Of a stretch of 45,555 nt of DNA, positions 16,801 through 25,695 are shown one piece after another. The stretch covers positions 1 through 45,555 of the forward strand of contig JACOMY010000029.1 in NCBI GenBank assembly GCA_014324045.1, read 5' to 3'. Position numbers and translations under genes: made by a program. Source of the stretch: Rhodospirillales bacterium (lineage in GTDB: Bacteria > Pseudomonadota > Alphaproteobacteria > Kiloniellales > JACOMY01). Every line of letters starts with the position of its first letter. Position 1 is the stretch's first letter. The notes below the pieces were generated by a model that saw only the letters and a list, made by a program, of their open reading frames with translations, searched no databases and had not been told where the DNA came from.

Positions 16801-17490
16801 CTGCGTCACATAGCGTCCAAGGATGGGCGAGAGGTAGGCGTCCACCGTCGTGGTGTCGCCGCGGCCGACCAGCTTCATCAGTGGCGAGACCTCGTGACTG
16901 ACCGAGACCTGGCTAAAGCCGATCTCGCGCGCGATGGCCGCCACACGCGCCTCATGATCGGAATAGCGATAGCCGTGCATGAAGACGATGGCGAGCGCGC
17001 GGTAACCGGCGGCATGGAAGCGCTCCAGGCCCGCGCGCGCCGCCGCCTCGTCCAGCGGCCGCTCGACCTTGCCGTCGGCAAAGAGGCGTTCCGGCACCTC
17101 TAGCACATCGGAATAGAGCAGCGCTGGCAGGCGGATGTGACGCTCGAAGAGTTTCGGACGTGCTTGATAGCCTATCCGCAGCGCATCGGCGAAGCCCTGA
17201 GTGACCGCTAGGAGCGTGCGCTCGCCTGTACGTTCCAGCAGAGCGTTGGTAGCCACGGTGGTGCCCATCTTCACGTGCTGAATCGCCGCCGCCGGCAAGC
17301 ACTGGTCCTGCTCCAGACCGAGGAGGTCGCGAATGCCCTGGATGGCGGCGTCCGGGTAGCGTTCCGGATTCTCCGACAAGAGCTTATGGGTAACCAGGCT
17401 GCCGTCCGGGCGCCGCGCCACCACGTCGGTGAAGGTACCGCCGCGGTCGATCCAGAACTGCCACCCTGCCTTCCCTGCACTCTCATGCAT
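13879..17490 (-). CDS. 5-oxoprolinase, ATP-hydrolysing (fused HyuA/HyuB, OplaH type)
   Basis: The product is 1203 residues. The N-terminal half (about 1-680) is the hydantoinase A/oxoprolinase ATPase-type domain: [49 protein letters not shown] and [19 protein letters not shown]. The C-terminal half (about 700-1200) is the HyuB domain: [40 protein letters not shown] and the Gly-rich [15 protein letters not shown] single fused chain of this length is typical of 5-oxoprolinase, which opens 5-oxoproline to glutamate using ATP; separate HyuA/HyuB subunits usually act on hydantoins. A related cyclic amide cannot be excluded as substrate. The start at 17490 has GGGGGAGAG upstream. A divergent penicillin-acylase-family lipoprotein gene begins 185 bases away. 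Confidence 0.88.
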   Translation of the reverse strand: MHESAGKAGWQFWIDRGGTFTDVVARRPDGSLVTHKLLSENPERYPDAAIQGIRDLLGLEQDQCLPAAAIQHVKMGTTVATNALLERTGERTLLAVTQGFADALRIGYQARPKLFERHIRLPALLYSDVLEVPERLFADGKVERPLDEAAARAGLERFHAAGYRALAIVFMHGYRYSDHEARVAAIAREIGFSQVSVSHEVSPLMKLVGRGDTTTVDAYLSPILGRYVTQVAGELGETRLMFMQSNGGLADARFFQGKDSILSGPAGGIVGAVRASEMNGFPRIVGFDMGGTSTDVSHYAGSYERSFESLVAGVRMRAPMLRINTVAAGGGSILHFDGARYRVGPDSAGANPGPACYRRGGPLTVTDCNVMLGKLTPQHFPPVFGPDGDRPLDGAIVREMFAALAQEIAQATGELQVPERVAEGFLTVAIANMANAIKEISVQRGYDVTDYTLCCFGGAGGQHACLVADALGMTQVFLHAYAGVLSAYGMGLADLRALRERAVEAPLDAAFASLEAHFSPLVSAAAAEVARQGIADADIEVLRRLHLRYEGTDSALVVNSGGRVEVQARFEEVHRARYGFIVPDKQLILEAVSVEAVGHTGIAAEASFLEAGATAQPDPLDRVWLFSGGEWHEAPLYERRTLGAGASIDGPAVIVEPTSTNVVEPGWQARMTDRGQLVLTRVVPLARQVAVGTSVDPIMLEIFNNLFMSIAEQMGSTLENTSYSVNIKERLDFSCAVFDRQGNLVANAPHMPVHLGSMSESVRAVIRARGAAVRPGDVFVLNAPYNGGTHLPDVTVVTPAFDEAGANILFYVGSRGHHADIGGLTPGSMPPNSKVVEEEGVLIDNVLLVDRGRFLEEEMTALLKSGPYPARDPYQNIADLKAQIAANEKGVAELRRMVAHFTLPVVQAYMRHVQDNAEEQVRRVLGVLKSGSFTYELDNGAQIGVAVSIDRATRSAKIDFTGSSAQQETNFNAPSAVCRAAVLYVFRTLVDEEIPMNEGCLKPLEIVIPEGSMLNPSYPAAVVAGNVETSQCIADALYGALGVLAASQGTMNNLTFGNARYQYYETICGGAGAGPDFDGTSAVHTHMTNARLTDPEVLEWRFPVLLEDFRINRGSGGRGRHRGGDGTIRRLRFLDAMTVALLSNHRRIPPFGLAGGAPGRLGHNWLERSDGTRDVLSGTDQREVGPGDVIVVETPAGGGFGKP

Positions 17491-17675
17491 CGCTACGACT
17501 CTCCCCCTGTCTCCCGATCCGATGCGCTGACCTTGATTGCCAGCCGCCAAAGGCGCAAGAGGCCTCGCGGCGCATTCGAAAATACCCGGCGCAGGCCCTC
17601 ATCCGCGCCCTCCTGTCATGCGTATTTTCAATGTCGTGTTCAATCGGCTCGGCAGTTGGCTTCCGATCTCACAGG

Positions 17676-19955
17676 ATGGCGCTCATGTTGCTAACGAGGA
17701 TTGCTGTTATGGCCGGTCTGCTCTCCCTGCTTCCGGGCTGTTCCGCCCTATCGCCCACCAAGGTCTCGACCGCAGAGCGGTTGGAGGCCTTCTCACAGGC
17801 GACCGGCGGTGAAGCTGCACCGGACATGGAAGGAGCGGTGGAGATCTACTGGAGCGACCAGCAGATCCCCTATATCGTCGCAGACAGCGACCGCGATCTG
17901 GCCTTCAGTCTAGGGCTGGTACACCAGCATCTGCGCGGCGGCCAATTGGCAGCGTTGAAGCGGATCTCGCAGGGGCGCATATCCGAGATGGCCGGCCCCT
18001 TCACCCGCGACATCGACCACGCCTTACGCATCCTGGATTACGGACATGCCGCTCCGCTGGTGGTCGCCGGCTGGCCACCCGAGACGCGGACCTGGGTGGA
18101 GGCATTCGTCGCCGGCATGAACCACTATCAGGACCATGCGCCCAAGCAGCCTCCCGAATACGGGCTGCTGGGCATCGATCCGGAGCCTTGGACCGCGGAA
18201 GACTTGGTCACTATAGGCCGTTTGGCCGGCACCGACGTGACTTGGCTCGCCTATGCCTCGCTGCTGCCGCTGCGCGAACGGCCGGATTGGGAGGCAATCT
18301 GGCGCCGCAGCCTGGAGGCCGGTGGCGTACCGCCCGGCAACCTTTCCGAGAAACTCTCCACCGAAGAGGCTAACGAACGCATGGTCGCGTTCTTGTCCAG
18401 CCTTTCCCGCAGTGGGAGCAATTCTCTGGCGATCGCTCCGGAGCGATCGGCCAGCGGTAGCGCACTCATCGCCAACGACCCCCATCTCGGCCTCAACCTG
18501 CCGAACCTCTGGCTTCTGGCTGGCATGAAGTCACCCTCCTACAACGCAGTAGGCCTGATGATTCCGGGTCTGCCCTTCGTCGCGCTGGGCCGCAATCAAG
18601 CTATGGGCTGGGGCGGTACCAATCTGCGGGCTGCTTCCAGCGACCTCTACGACGTCAGCCAAGAACCCGACGGCAGCATCGAAGTCAAAGAGGTCGAGAT
18701 CGTCACCCGCTTCTGGTTCGACGATACCCGGCAGGTACGTCGCTCCCGCCTCGGACCGATCGTCTCGGACGCGGCCATGATCGAAGGGCGCGATGGCGAG
18801 GTCCTGGCGCTGCGCTGGGTCGGTCACGAACCGACCGACGAGATCACCGCCTTCCTTGCGGCCAACCGTGCGTCCACGGCGGAGTCCTTCCGCGATGCCT
18901 ATCGCGATTACGGCGTCTCCGCTCAGAACATGCTGTTCGCCGCCCGCAATGGCGACATCGGTCAGATTCTGGCGCTCCAGGCGCCGACGCGTCAGCCGGG
19001 GGCGCCGGCGGACTTGATCCTCCGAGCCGGCGATCCGGCCAGCCAGTGGGGGGCCTTCGACAATTCGACCACTCTGCCCTTCGTGCACAATCCCACAACA
19101 GGCTTCCTGGCCTCGGCCAACAACAAGCCGCGGCAGAGCGACCGCCTGCTGGGCTACTTCTTCAGCCCTGACGACCGCGTCGCCCGCATGGCCGAGCTGG
19201 TGGAAGCCACCCCGAAGCTCTCCGTCGAGGACTTGAAGCGCATTCAGCAGGACGTGACCTCGCCCCCTTCTCTGGCGATCGCCCGGGTGCTTGCCGAAGA
19301 CGCCGCCGAAGCTGGCGCGCAGCCCGCCGCCTTCGTCCAGCGCGTAGCCAACTGGGATGGCAGTTACATGGTTGCTTCCACAGGCGCGCCGGCTTTCGAG
19401 CTGCTGCTGACTGCAGTTGCGCAAGGTCTCTACGGAGACGGCGATGGCAAAGTTCCGAGCGAGAAGGGGCAATGGAGCTACCTCACCACTTTCCTGCTGC
19501 GCGACTTGGCAGCCCTGCCCGAAACCGAACGCAGGAACCTTCTGCAGCAAGCCGTCGCCAAGGCGGCTGCGGACGTGGACGCCTTCCCGACCTGGGGCGA
19601 TCTGCACAAGCTGCGGATCGGACACATGCTGTCCATGGTACCGCTGGTGGGCAGCCGCTTCATCCTTGAGCGCGTGCCAGTGGGCGGTTCGCGCGAGACC
19701 CTATGGAAGACGGCGCACGGTCTGATCGAGGGCGAGCACGACGCCCGCTACGGCGCGCAGTCGCGCCACATATCCGATCTGGGAGACCCCAACGCCAACT
19801 ACTTCGTGCTGTTGGGCGGCCAGGACGGCTGGCTGGGCAGCGAGAACTATGCCGATCAAGTGCCGCTCTGGCTGAATGGCGGCTATCTTACCTTGCCCTT
19901 GGAGGCAGAGCGCGCCCGCGCCGATTTCCCGCACCATATGCGCCTGGGTTCCTAG
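17676..19955 (+). CDS. Penicillin acylase family Ntn-hydrolase, probable lipoprotein
   Basis: The product is 759 residues from this start. The N-terminus is a hydrophobic signal ending LLSLLPGC, with Cys22 a plausible lipid-attachment site although Pro before Gly is unusual for a lipobox. The alpha-chain region (VEIYWSDQQIPYIVADSDRDL, GLVHQHLRGGQ) is followed by SRSGSNSLAIAP. Ser248, after Gly247, is the expected N-terminal nucleophile released by self-cleavage. ANDPHLGLNLPNLW and GLPFVALGRNQAMGWGGTN are family hallmarks of the beta chain. Such enzymes hydrolyse amide bonds of beta-lactam side chains or N-acyl compounds such as acyl-homoserine lactones; the natural substrate is unknown. ATG 17685 is an alternative start. 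It is divergent from the 5-oxoprolinase gene. Confidence 0.87.
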   Translation: MALMLLTRIAVMAGLLSLLPGCSALSPTKVSTAERLEAFSQATGGEAAPDMEGAVEIYWSDQQIPYIVADSDRDLAFSLGLVHQHLRGGQLAALKRISQGRISEMAGPFTRDIDHALRILDYGHAAPLVVAGWPPETRTWVEAFVAGMNHYQDHAPKQPPEYGLLGIDPEPWTAEDLVTIGRLAGTDVTWLAYASLLPLRERPDWEAIWRRSLEAGGVPPGNLSEKLSTEEANERMVAFLSSLSRSGSNSLAIAPERSASGSALIANDPHLGLNLPNLWLLAGMKSPSYNAVGLMIPGLPFVALGRNQAMGWGGTNLRAASSDLYDVSQEPDGSIEVKEVEIVTRFWFDDTRQVRRSRLGPIVSDAAMIEGRDGEVLALRWVGHEPTDEITAFLAANRASTAESFRDAYRDYGVSAQNMLFAARNGDIGQILALQAPTRQPGAPADLILRAGDPASQWGAFDNSTTLPFVHNPTTGFLASANNKPRQSDRLLGYFFSPDDRVARMAELVEATPKLSVEDLKRIQQDVTSPPSLAIARVLAEDAAEAGAQPAAFVQRVANWDGSYMVASTGAPAFELLLTAVAQGLYGDGDGKVPSEKGQWSYLTTFLLRDLAALPETERRNLLQQAVAKAAADVDAFPTWGDLHKLRIGHMLSMVPLVGSRFILERVPVGGSRETLWKTAHGLIEGEHDARYGAQSRHISDLGDPNANYFVLLGGQDGWLGSENYADQVPLWLNGGYLTLPLEAERARADFPHHMRLGS

Positions 19956-20001
19956 ATCCGATGGCTTTCCCGCGCCGCAGCGAAGGTCTATAGAGTCTGC
20001 C

Positions 20002-20781
20002 ATGTCCATTTGGGGAAAGATCTTGGGCGGAGCTGCCGGATTTGCGGTCGGCGGCCCCTTGGGGGCGCTGCTGGGCGGCATCGCCGGCCATGCTGTCGAT
20101 TCCATGCGCTCCGACCTGAAGCGCACGCAAGGTCCGGACGAGCAGAGCGCCGAGGACGATTTCGAACAGCCCCCCATGCCGGGCGGAGAAAGCACCCGCC
20201 AGGTCGCTTTCACCATCGGCGTGATCGTGCTGGGTGCCAAGATCGCCAAGGCCGACGGCCAGGTGACGCCGGACGAGGTGCGCGCCTTCAGGCAAGTCTT
20301 CCACGTCCCGCCCGAGGAAGAAAAGAACGTCGGCCGACTCTTCAATCTAGCGCGTCGGGACGCCCGCGGTTTCGAGCCCTATGCCCGCCAGCTCGGCCGA
20401 CTCTTCGCTGACGAACCGGTGGTGCTGGAGCGCTTGATGGATGCCCTCTTCCACATAGCGCGCGCCGACGACGACGTCAGCGAGCCGGAGCTGGGCTACC
20501 TGGAGCAGGTGTCCAAGCACTTCGGCTTCAGCGCGCAGGATTGGGAGCGCATCAAGGCAGCCAATGTCGAGAACCTCGACAGCCCCTATCAGATCCTTGG
20601 TGTCGAGCCCGACGCCAGCGATGAGGAGTTGAAGTCCCGCCACCGCCAACTGGTGCGCGAGCATCACCCCGACCGCCTGATGGCCCAAGGCATGCCGGAA
20701 GAGATGGTCCAAGTCGCCAACGAGCAACTGGCCCGTATCAACGCCGCCTACGACGAGGTGAGGCGTCTGCGCGGCCTTTAG
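20002..20781 (+). CDS. DjlA-like membrane-associated J-domain co-chaperone (TerB + DnaJ)
   Basis: The product is 259 residues. A Gly-rich N-terminal hydrophobic segment (GGAAGFAVGGPLGALLGGIAG) may insert in the membrane. A TerB-like helical domain (about 65-185) starts with VIVLGAKIAKADGQVTPDEV. A C-terminal J domain (about 195-259) has YQILGVEPDASDEELKSRHR and the HPD motif in REHHPDRL, which stimulates DnaK ATPase activity. This order is that of DjlA. The start at 20002 is supported by the conserved MSIWGK N-terminus. Its closeness to the amidase, rnpB and mraZ fits an arrangement I recall from other alphaproteobacteria. Confidence 0.88.
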   Translation: MSIWGKILGGAAGFAVGGPLGALLGGIAGHAVDSMRSDLKRTQGPDEQSAEDDFEQPPMPGGESTRQVAFTIGVIVLGAKIAKADGQVTPDEVRAFRQVFHVPPEEEKNVGRLFNLARRDARGFEPYARQLGRLFADEPVVLERLMDALFHIARADDDVSEPELGYLEQVSKHFGFSAQDWERIKAANVENLDSPYQILGVEPDASDEELKSRHRQLVREHHPDRLMAQGMPEEMVQVANEQLARINAAYDEVRRLRGL

Positions 20782-20978
20782 CGCTGCATATCGCAGATCG
20801 CACCGTCACGGCGTCGGCTCTGGCCAGCCCGTGCTGCCCGACGGCATCCTGCTGCTACCGCTATTGAGCGACAGAGACACCTTCGCCGACGCTCTGTGCT
20901 TTTTCCTGCGCGCCTGCCCCTTGATACCGGAGAGCCTCTAATCAGAGAAAAGCCCCCTAGAAATCCAGAGGGCAAAGT

Positions 20979-21623
20979 TTGAGATCGAGTGGAAACGAGG
21001 CAAAGGGGGCGGCTGCGCGCGACTGGAGCCGCCTGGGACGCGCCGCCTTCTCTGTAGTGCTGTGCCTGCTGGCCTTGGGGCTCTGGGACGCCCTGGCACC
21101 GGCCGCTCAATCGCCCAAGAATCTACAGCTTCCGGGCGCGCTCGCCGTCGCCAGCGCGGCCCCGCTGTGGGCCTCGGTCTTCTACTTGGGCGACAGCCTC
21201 TTCGTGCTCTTGGCGCTGCTGCTCTTCGCCGGTCTGGCGCGGGTCTCGCGGGGCCCCGCCTGGCTTACTCTGTCTGGGCTATTGGCGGCGCTGGGCAAGG
21301 CGCTGGCCGACTGGACCGAGAATCTGACCCTGGCCTGGCCCGCCGGGTCGCTGCTGCTAGGCGAGGCTGCCAGTCCTTTGAGCGAAGACTGGCTCCGGAT
21401 TATCGCAGACATCAAACGCGCGACAGCCTTCCTCGCCGCCTTGGCCTTTGCCCCCTATCATCCGGCCGAGCAACGCTCCGGACAGTTGGTGCGCCTCCTC
21501 CTTTTTGTGACAGCCTTGGGAACCGCTCTGGGCTTCGTCATACCGGCGCTGATGCACGCCAATGCCCTCTTCCTCTTTTTCACTGCCCTAGCGCTCTGCT
21601 GGGACGCCCGCCGCCATGCTTGA
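20979..21623 (+). CDS. Small integral membrane protein, function unknown
   Basis: The product is 214 residues from a TTG start preceded by AGAGGGC. Four to five hydrophobic segments are visible: near residues 20-40 (AAFSVVLCLLALGLWDAL), 60-85, 90-110, 145-160 and 170-205. A DWTEN pair of acidic residues lies between the central helices. Codon use and the membrane pattern support a real gene. No family is recognised. Its last eight bases overlap the start of the amidase gene, so the two are probably coupled. The 197 bases before it (20782-20978) show nothing notable. Confidence 0.7.
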   Translation: MRSSGNEAKGAAARDWSRLGRAAFSVVLCLLALGLWDALAPAAQSPKNLQLPGALAVASAAPLWASVFYLGDSLFVLLALLLFAGLARVSRGPAWLTLSGLLAALGKALADWTENLTLAWPAGSLLLGEAASPLSEDWLRIIADIKRATAFLAALAFAPYHPAEQRSGQLVRLLLFVTALGTALGFVIPALMHANALFLFFTALALCWDARRHA

Positions 21624-22323
21624 GCGCCCATCGCCCAACCACAACGACCGCCGCGGCCGCCCGATCGACTTGATCGTCCTGCACTACACCGGCATGCTCT
21701 CCGCCGAGGAGGCCTTGGCCCGCCTCACCGACCCGGCCGCCGAGGTCAGCACCCACTATCTGATTGAGGAAGACGGCCGCCTCTGGCGCCTGGTCCCAGA
21801 CCGCCGCCGGGCCTGGCACGCCGGCCGCGCCTACTGGGCCGGGGAGACCGACGTCAACGCCCGTTCCATCGGTATAGAACTGGTCAACCCTGGCCACGAC
21901 TGGGGCTATCGCAGCTTTCCTCGCCCACAAATCGCCCGACTCTGCCGTCTTCTCCGCCACCTCCTGGCCCGCTACCAGATTCCCCCGCACCGGGTCATCG
22001 GGCATTCCGATGTAGCACCGTTACGGAAAAAGGACCCGGGCGAACTCTTTCCTTGGTGGGAACTGGCGGTGCAGGGTCTCGCTGTACACCCGGGACTGGT
22101 GGCACCGCTGCGGCTAGATCGGCTAAGTTGGGAGGAGGTGAGGGGATGGTTGGAGAAGATTGGATATGGGTATTTGGAGGAGGATCCACGGGCGGTCTTG
22201 ACGGCGGTGCAGAGACGTTCAAGGCCCAGATTGATCGACGGGCGTTTAGATGGGACGACGGCAATCCTCATAGCCAACCTAGCAAGCATAGCGCCTGAAA
22301 CCGGGCCGACTACAACACCCTGA
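21616..22323 (+). CDS. N-acetylmuramoyl-L-alanine amidase (amidase_2, AmpD/AmiD-like) with peptidoglycan-binding tail
   Basis: The product is 235 residues. The amidase_2 zinc site can be read: His23 in LIVLHYTG, His130 in VIGHSDVAP and Asp140 in KKDPG. STHYLIEEDGRLWRLVPD and RSIGIELVNPGHD are also conserved. The C-terminal 60 residues (SWEEVRGWLEKIGYGYLEED, then AVQRRSRP and IDGRLDGTTAILI) resemble a PG_binding_1 helical repeat. No signal peptide is present, so a cytoplasmic recycling role like AmpD is likely (cleaving anhydromuropeptides), although AmiD-like proteins share the two-domain layout. The ATG overlaps the previous stop. The last 150 bases are richer in G and A than the rest of the gene. 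Confidence 0.9.
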   Translation: MLERPSPNHNDRRGRPIDLIVLHYTGMLSAEEALARLTDPAAEVSTHYLIEEDGRLWRLVPDRRRAWHAGRAYWAGETDVNARSIGIELVNPGHDWGYRSFPRPQIARLCRLLRHLLARYQIPPHRVIGHSDVAPLRKKDPGELFPWWELAVQGLAVHPGLVAPLRLDRLSWEEVRGWLEKIGYGYLEEDPRAVLTAVQRRSRPRLIDGRLDGTTAILIANLASIAPETGPTTTP

Positions 22324-22365
22324 GCGCAAATCTATTGCACAGGGTCAGCGACGGCGAGAGCCACC

Positions 22366-23057
22366 CTACTCCCTCCCAAGAACACAATAGAGGGTAAGTA
22401 CGATGGAAGAGAGACCGTCATTAAGCCTCTGTCCCCTCAACACTGGCTTCCAATGGGCAGGTCCGACCAAGGAGCTATAAGAGTGTTTGCTCAGGATCAC
22501 CCCTTCGGAAAGAGCAATCCGATAATCTCCAGCCTCCGCGTCTCTCACCCGGACCGTGCTACTCAGTCCCCCACTTCCAACCTCAATCCAGATCTCCATC
22601 AGTCCAATCCCAATCGTCCGCTTAAGGCGCGGTCAGTAGGCCACAGCGTGGAGAATACCAGCGGGACGGCTGTCTTGCAGGATCTCCGTCGGCTCATAAA
22701 ACCCGGGGAGCGGGCCGCCTTCCAGATAGAAGCTGACCTGGCGGCCTTGAGCTGCGGCAGGGCCGTCTTGTCGACATAGTCGCGTGCACTCCGGGTCGAT
22801 CGATGAGCCCAGGCCTAGTCCGAAGGGGTTGGCGGGTTTGTGCGGTAGCGGGTACCGGCGCCGAAGGATATTAGGCCGCTCTCGATGCGCTCGGGACCGT
22901 GGGGAGCGCCACGATCCAGCATGCACTACAAAAGCTCCAGGACGCAGCGGGAGCCCCACAGACAACTCTCGAATCGGCCCTGCTTAGACCAACCAAAGCG
23001 TGCCAAGACCGAGGTGATGTCCCCCAACTGCATCTCTTTGAAGGCGAAATACCATAA
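22366..23057 (-). pseudogene. Degraded minus-strand gene of unknown identity
   Basis: The minus strand shows coding-like sequence split between frames. From 23057 one frame reads WYFAFKEMQLGDITSVLARF and on through a TAG at 22926-22928 into LDRGAPHGPERIESGLISFG, ending at TAG 22815-22817. Downstream, another frame carries GRQVSFYLEGGPLPGFYEPT and ends at about 22633. A further frame (22599-22366) reads MEIWIEVGSGGLSSTVRVRD. The composition of these pieces is protein-like, unlike the chance frames on the other strand. The simplest reading is one gene, or two adjacent ones, broken by a nonsense change and frameshifts. I do not recognise the family. The rest of 22324-23119 contains no other gene. 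Confidence 0.4.
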
Positions 23058-23080
23058 GGCCGGATAAGCGCCCGGTATGC

Positions 23081-23109
23081 TTGACAGATGCAGCCGCAAA
23101 GTGCATCTG
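23081..23109 (+). promoter_or_regulatory. Candidate rnpB promoter
   Basis: TTGACA at 23081-23086 is a consensus -35 element. Seventeen bases later is CATCTG, a weak -10. Transcription would start about 10 bases further on, at the predicted 5' end of the RNase P RNA. The strong -35 and the spacing are the evidence; the -10 is poor. Confidence 0.4.
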
Positions 23110-23119
23110 CTTTTTCTAT

Positions 23120-23511
<392 letters not shown>

Positions 23512-23726
23512 TTGTCTCTGCTTGGCGAAAGATCGTCAGCGCTTCTCCTCCCGGGCGGCCTGACGGAGGCGGCGATCCGGATTTTCCGTCGTTACGCCCA
23601 TAAAATTCCACCCCCCGTTCCACGCGATCCCACTGCGCTTCCTCGCCTCGGCAAAAAACAGGAGATGCAGTCGCGCCCGCGGAATCTCAGTAAAGCTTCA
23701 CTATGTTTTAGAACAAAAATAGAACT

Positions 23727-23755
23727 TTGTGTTTCTTTTATCTAACCAACATTAT
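23727..23755 (+). promoter_or_regulatory. Candidate promoter of the mraZ/dcw operon
   Basis: TTGTGT (23727-23732), a 17-base spacer and CATTAT (23750-23755) lie in the most AT-rich stretch of the 380-base gap between rnpB and mraZ. The leader to mraZ would be about 130 bases. TGGG-type words on both strands (for example GCTGGGTGATTT before the start) could be MraZ autoregulatory sites, which are TGGGN repeats in other bacteria, but the spacing is not clear. Nothing else is supported in 23512-23891. Confidence 0.4.
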
Positions 23756-23891
23756 CCTGCTTGATTCCATTGACATCCATGAATTCCCGTGATATCCACA
23801 ATTATCCCAGATTGAGGGCTACCCAAGAGCCTGTCGGTTTGGCAGAGCAAGGGACGCAGCTGGGTGATTTGATCGAGGGAGGGCAGAGGGC

Positions 23892-24377
23892 GTGGCCATG
23901 TTCACGGCCGAATTCGAGTTCAAGGTCGACCGCAAGGGACGCATTTCGGTTCCAGCGGACTACCGCTCGACGCTCGCCCACGACAGCTATTCCGGCATCG
24001 TTCTGATCCCCGTCGAGGGCGAACGCGCGCTCGAAGGCTTCGGCAATGAACGCCTGGAGAGCCTGGCCAAGGCCTTGGACGATCCCGACACCTACGACGA
24101 CGAGGACGAATTGGAGTTGGTCAAGCAGCACTTCGCCAAGGCCCGCCGCGTCCCCTTCGACGGCGACGGCCGCATCGTCCTGCCGGTTGAGACCCGCAAA
24201 CATGCCGGGATTACCGATACCGCCATCTACGTCGGCGGCGGCAACACCTTCCGGCTTTGGCATCCCGAGGCCTACGAGGCCCACAAGGAGCGGCTTGAGG
24301 CCAAGGCACGCACCAGAACCAAGCCGGTGCCGCTGCGCCTGAAACCCCGGAAAAGAAAGCCGGAAGCAGAGCCATGA
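23892..24377 (+). CDS. mraZ: MraZ, transcriptional regulator of the division/cell-wall cluster
   Basis: The product is 161 residues with two AbrB/SpoVT-like halves. The first has [16 protein letters not shown], the second [19 protein letters not shown], and both carry the DxxGR signature. MraZ forms a ring-shaped oligomer that binds repeats upstream of its own operon. The GTG start at 23892 gives the usual MxMF N-terminus; ATG at 23898 is two codons in, and GGGAGGGCAGAGGG lies just upstream. The last 20 residues are basic and Pro-rich. Its stop overlaps the rsmH start as ATGA. Confidence 0.93.
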   Translation: MAMFTAEFEFKVDRKGRISVPADYRSTLAHDSYSGIVLIPVEGERALEGFGNERLESLAKALDDPDTYDDEDELELVKQHFAKARRVPFDGDGRIVLPVETRKHAGITDTAIYVGGGNTFRLWHPEAYEAHKERLEAKARTRTKPVPLRLKPRKRKPEAEP

Positions 24378-25333
24378 ACACGCCAGCCCACATCCCAGTC
24401 CTGCTGAACGAGGTCTTGACCGCTTTAGCGCCGCGTGCGGGCGGCCGCTATCTGGACGGCACCTTCGGGCATGGCGGCTACAGCCGAGCCCTGTTGGCCG
24501 CTTGCGACTGCGCGGTGCTTGGCATCGACCGCGACCCGCAAGCCGTGGCCGTCGGCCACCAATTAGAGCAAGAGAGCGCCGGGCGTTTCACCATGCTGGC
24601 CGGCCGCTTTGGCGATATGGAGCGCCTGCTGCCAGCGTCGGCGAAGCTGGATGGCATGACCCTCGACCTCGGTCTTTCCTCCCCGCAGATCGACCAAGCA
24701 GAGCGCGGATTCTCCTTCCGCTTCGACGGCCCGCTCGACATGCGGATGGGCAGCGCGACGGAAGGCAGTCCCAGCGCCGCCGATCTGGTAAATGGGCTGC
24801 CGGAGGGCGCTCTCGCCGGCATCATCTATCGCTACGGCGAGGAGCGCTTCGCCCGCCGCGTGGCCCGCGCCATCGTAGCGGCTCGGCAAGAGGCGGCGAT
24901 CACCCGCACCGGCGAACTGGCCGACCTGGTGCGTGCCAATGTGCACCGCGCCAAGGACGGCATCGACCCCGCCACCCGCACCTTCCAGGCGCTGCGTATC
25001 GCCGTCAACGATGAGCTGGGCGAGATCGAGCACGGACTGGCTGCTGCCGAGAGGCTGCTGGCGCTGGGCGGACGCCTCGCCGTGGTTTCCTTCCACTCGC
25101 TGGAGGATCGCGCGGTGAAACGGTTCTTGGCGCAACGCTCGCGGCAAGGCCAAGGCGGCTCGCGTCACCTGCCTAGCGCCGCGCTAGATCATGCGCCGAG
25201 CTTCCGGCTGCTGTTCCGAAAACCACAGGTACCGGGCGCCGAAGAGATACGCATCAATCCCCGTGCTGGCTCCGCCCGTCTGCGCGCTGCCGAGCGCACT
25301 GACGCCGAAGCATGGCAGGAGGGTCGCCAATGA
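24374..25333 (+). CDS. rsmH: 16S rRNA (cytosine-1402-N4)-methyltransferase RsmH (MraW)
   Basis: The product is 319 residues, normal for the family. [13 protein letters not shown] and [16 protein letters not shown] form the SAM-binding start. [27 protein letters not shown] and [15 protein letters not shown] are family signatures. It methylates N4 of C1402 in the decoding centre of 16S rRNA. The four-base overlaps with mraZ and ftsL indicate translational coupling at both ends. Confidence 0.96.
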   Translation: MNTPAHIPVLLNEVLTALAPRAGGRYLDGTFGHGGYSRALLAACDCAVLGIDRDPQAVAVGHQLEQESAGRFTMLAGRFGDMERLLPASAKLDGMTLDLGLSSPQIDQAERGFSFRFDGPLDMRMGSATEGSPSAADLVNGLPEGALAGIIYRYGEERFARRVARAIVAARQEAAITRTGELADLVRANVHRAKDGIDPATRTFQALRIAVNDELGEIEHGLAAAERLLALGGRLAVVSFHSLEDRAVKRFLAQRSRQGQGGSRHLPSAALDHAPSFRLLFRKPQVPGAEEIRINPRAGSARLRAAERTDAEAWQEGRQ

Positions 25334-25695
25334 GCCGCATTGCCGCCGCCGTTTTCCTCATGCTGGCAGGTCTCTGCGCCGTCGGAACCTATGTGCTGAA
25401 GCACGAGGTCCAGCAGCGCGAGGAGGCCCTACGGGCCGCCCACCGCAACATCGTGCGTGCCCAGGAGGAACTGCATGTGCTGAAGGCTGAGTGGAGCTAC
25501 TTGAACCAGCCTGAGCGCCTGGCGGCCCTCGCCAGAACCAAATTGGGGCTTGCACCGCTGTCTCCGGAGCAGCTGGTGCGTATCGAAGACCTACCCTTCC
25601 GGGCCATCGAGCAGACGAGCGACAACAGCTATCCCACACACGCCCGCTCGGCTGCCGACGGCCTCACTCAGGACAGCGCGGAGGCCCGGCAATGA
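25330..25695 (+). CDS. ftsL: Cell division protein FtsL
   Basis: The product is 121 residues. One membrane helix near the N-terminus ([20 protein letters not shown], residues about 3-22) is followed by a periplasmic coiled coil ([20 protein letters not shown]) and the family-typical [20 protein letters not shown]. FtsL joins FtsB and FtsQ to recruit and activate FtsWI. The start at 25330 is fixed by the ATGA overlap with rsmH. Sequence conservation in this family is weak, so position and topology carry much of the call. Confidence 0.9.
   Translation: MSRIAAAVFLMLAGLCAVGTYVLKHEVQQREEALRAAHRNIVRAQEELHVLKAEWSYLNQPERLAALARTKLGLAPLSPEQLVRIEDLPFRAIEQTSDNSYPTHARSAADGLTQDSAEARQ

Noticed and set aside
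18531-19625. 364-codon minus-strand frame
   Set aside because: It is a shadow of the penicillin acylase gene, whose catalytic motifs are all on the plus strand.
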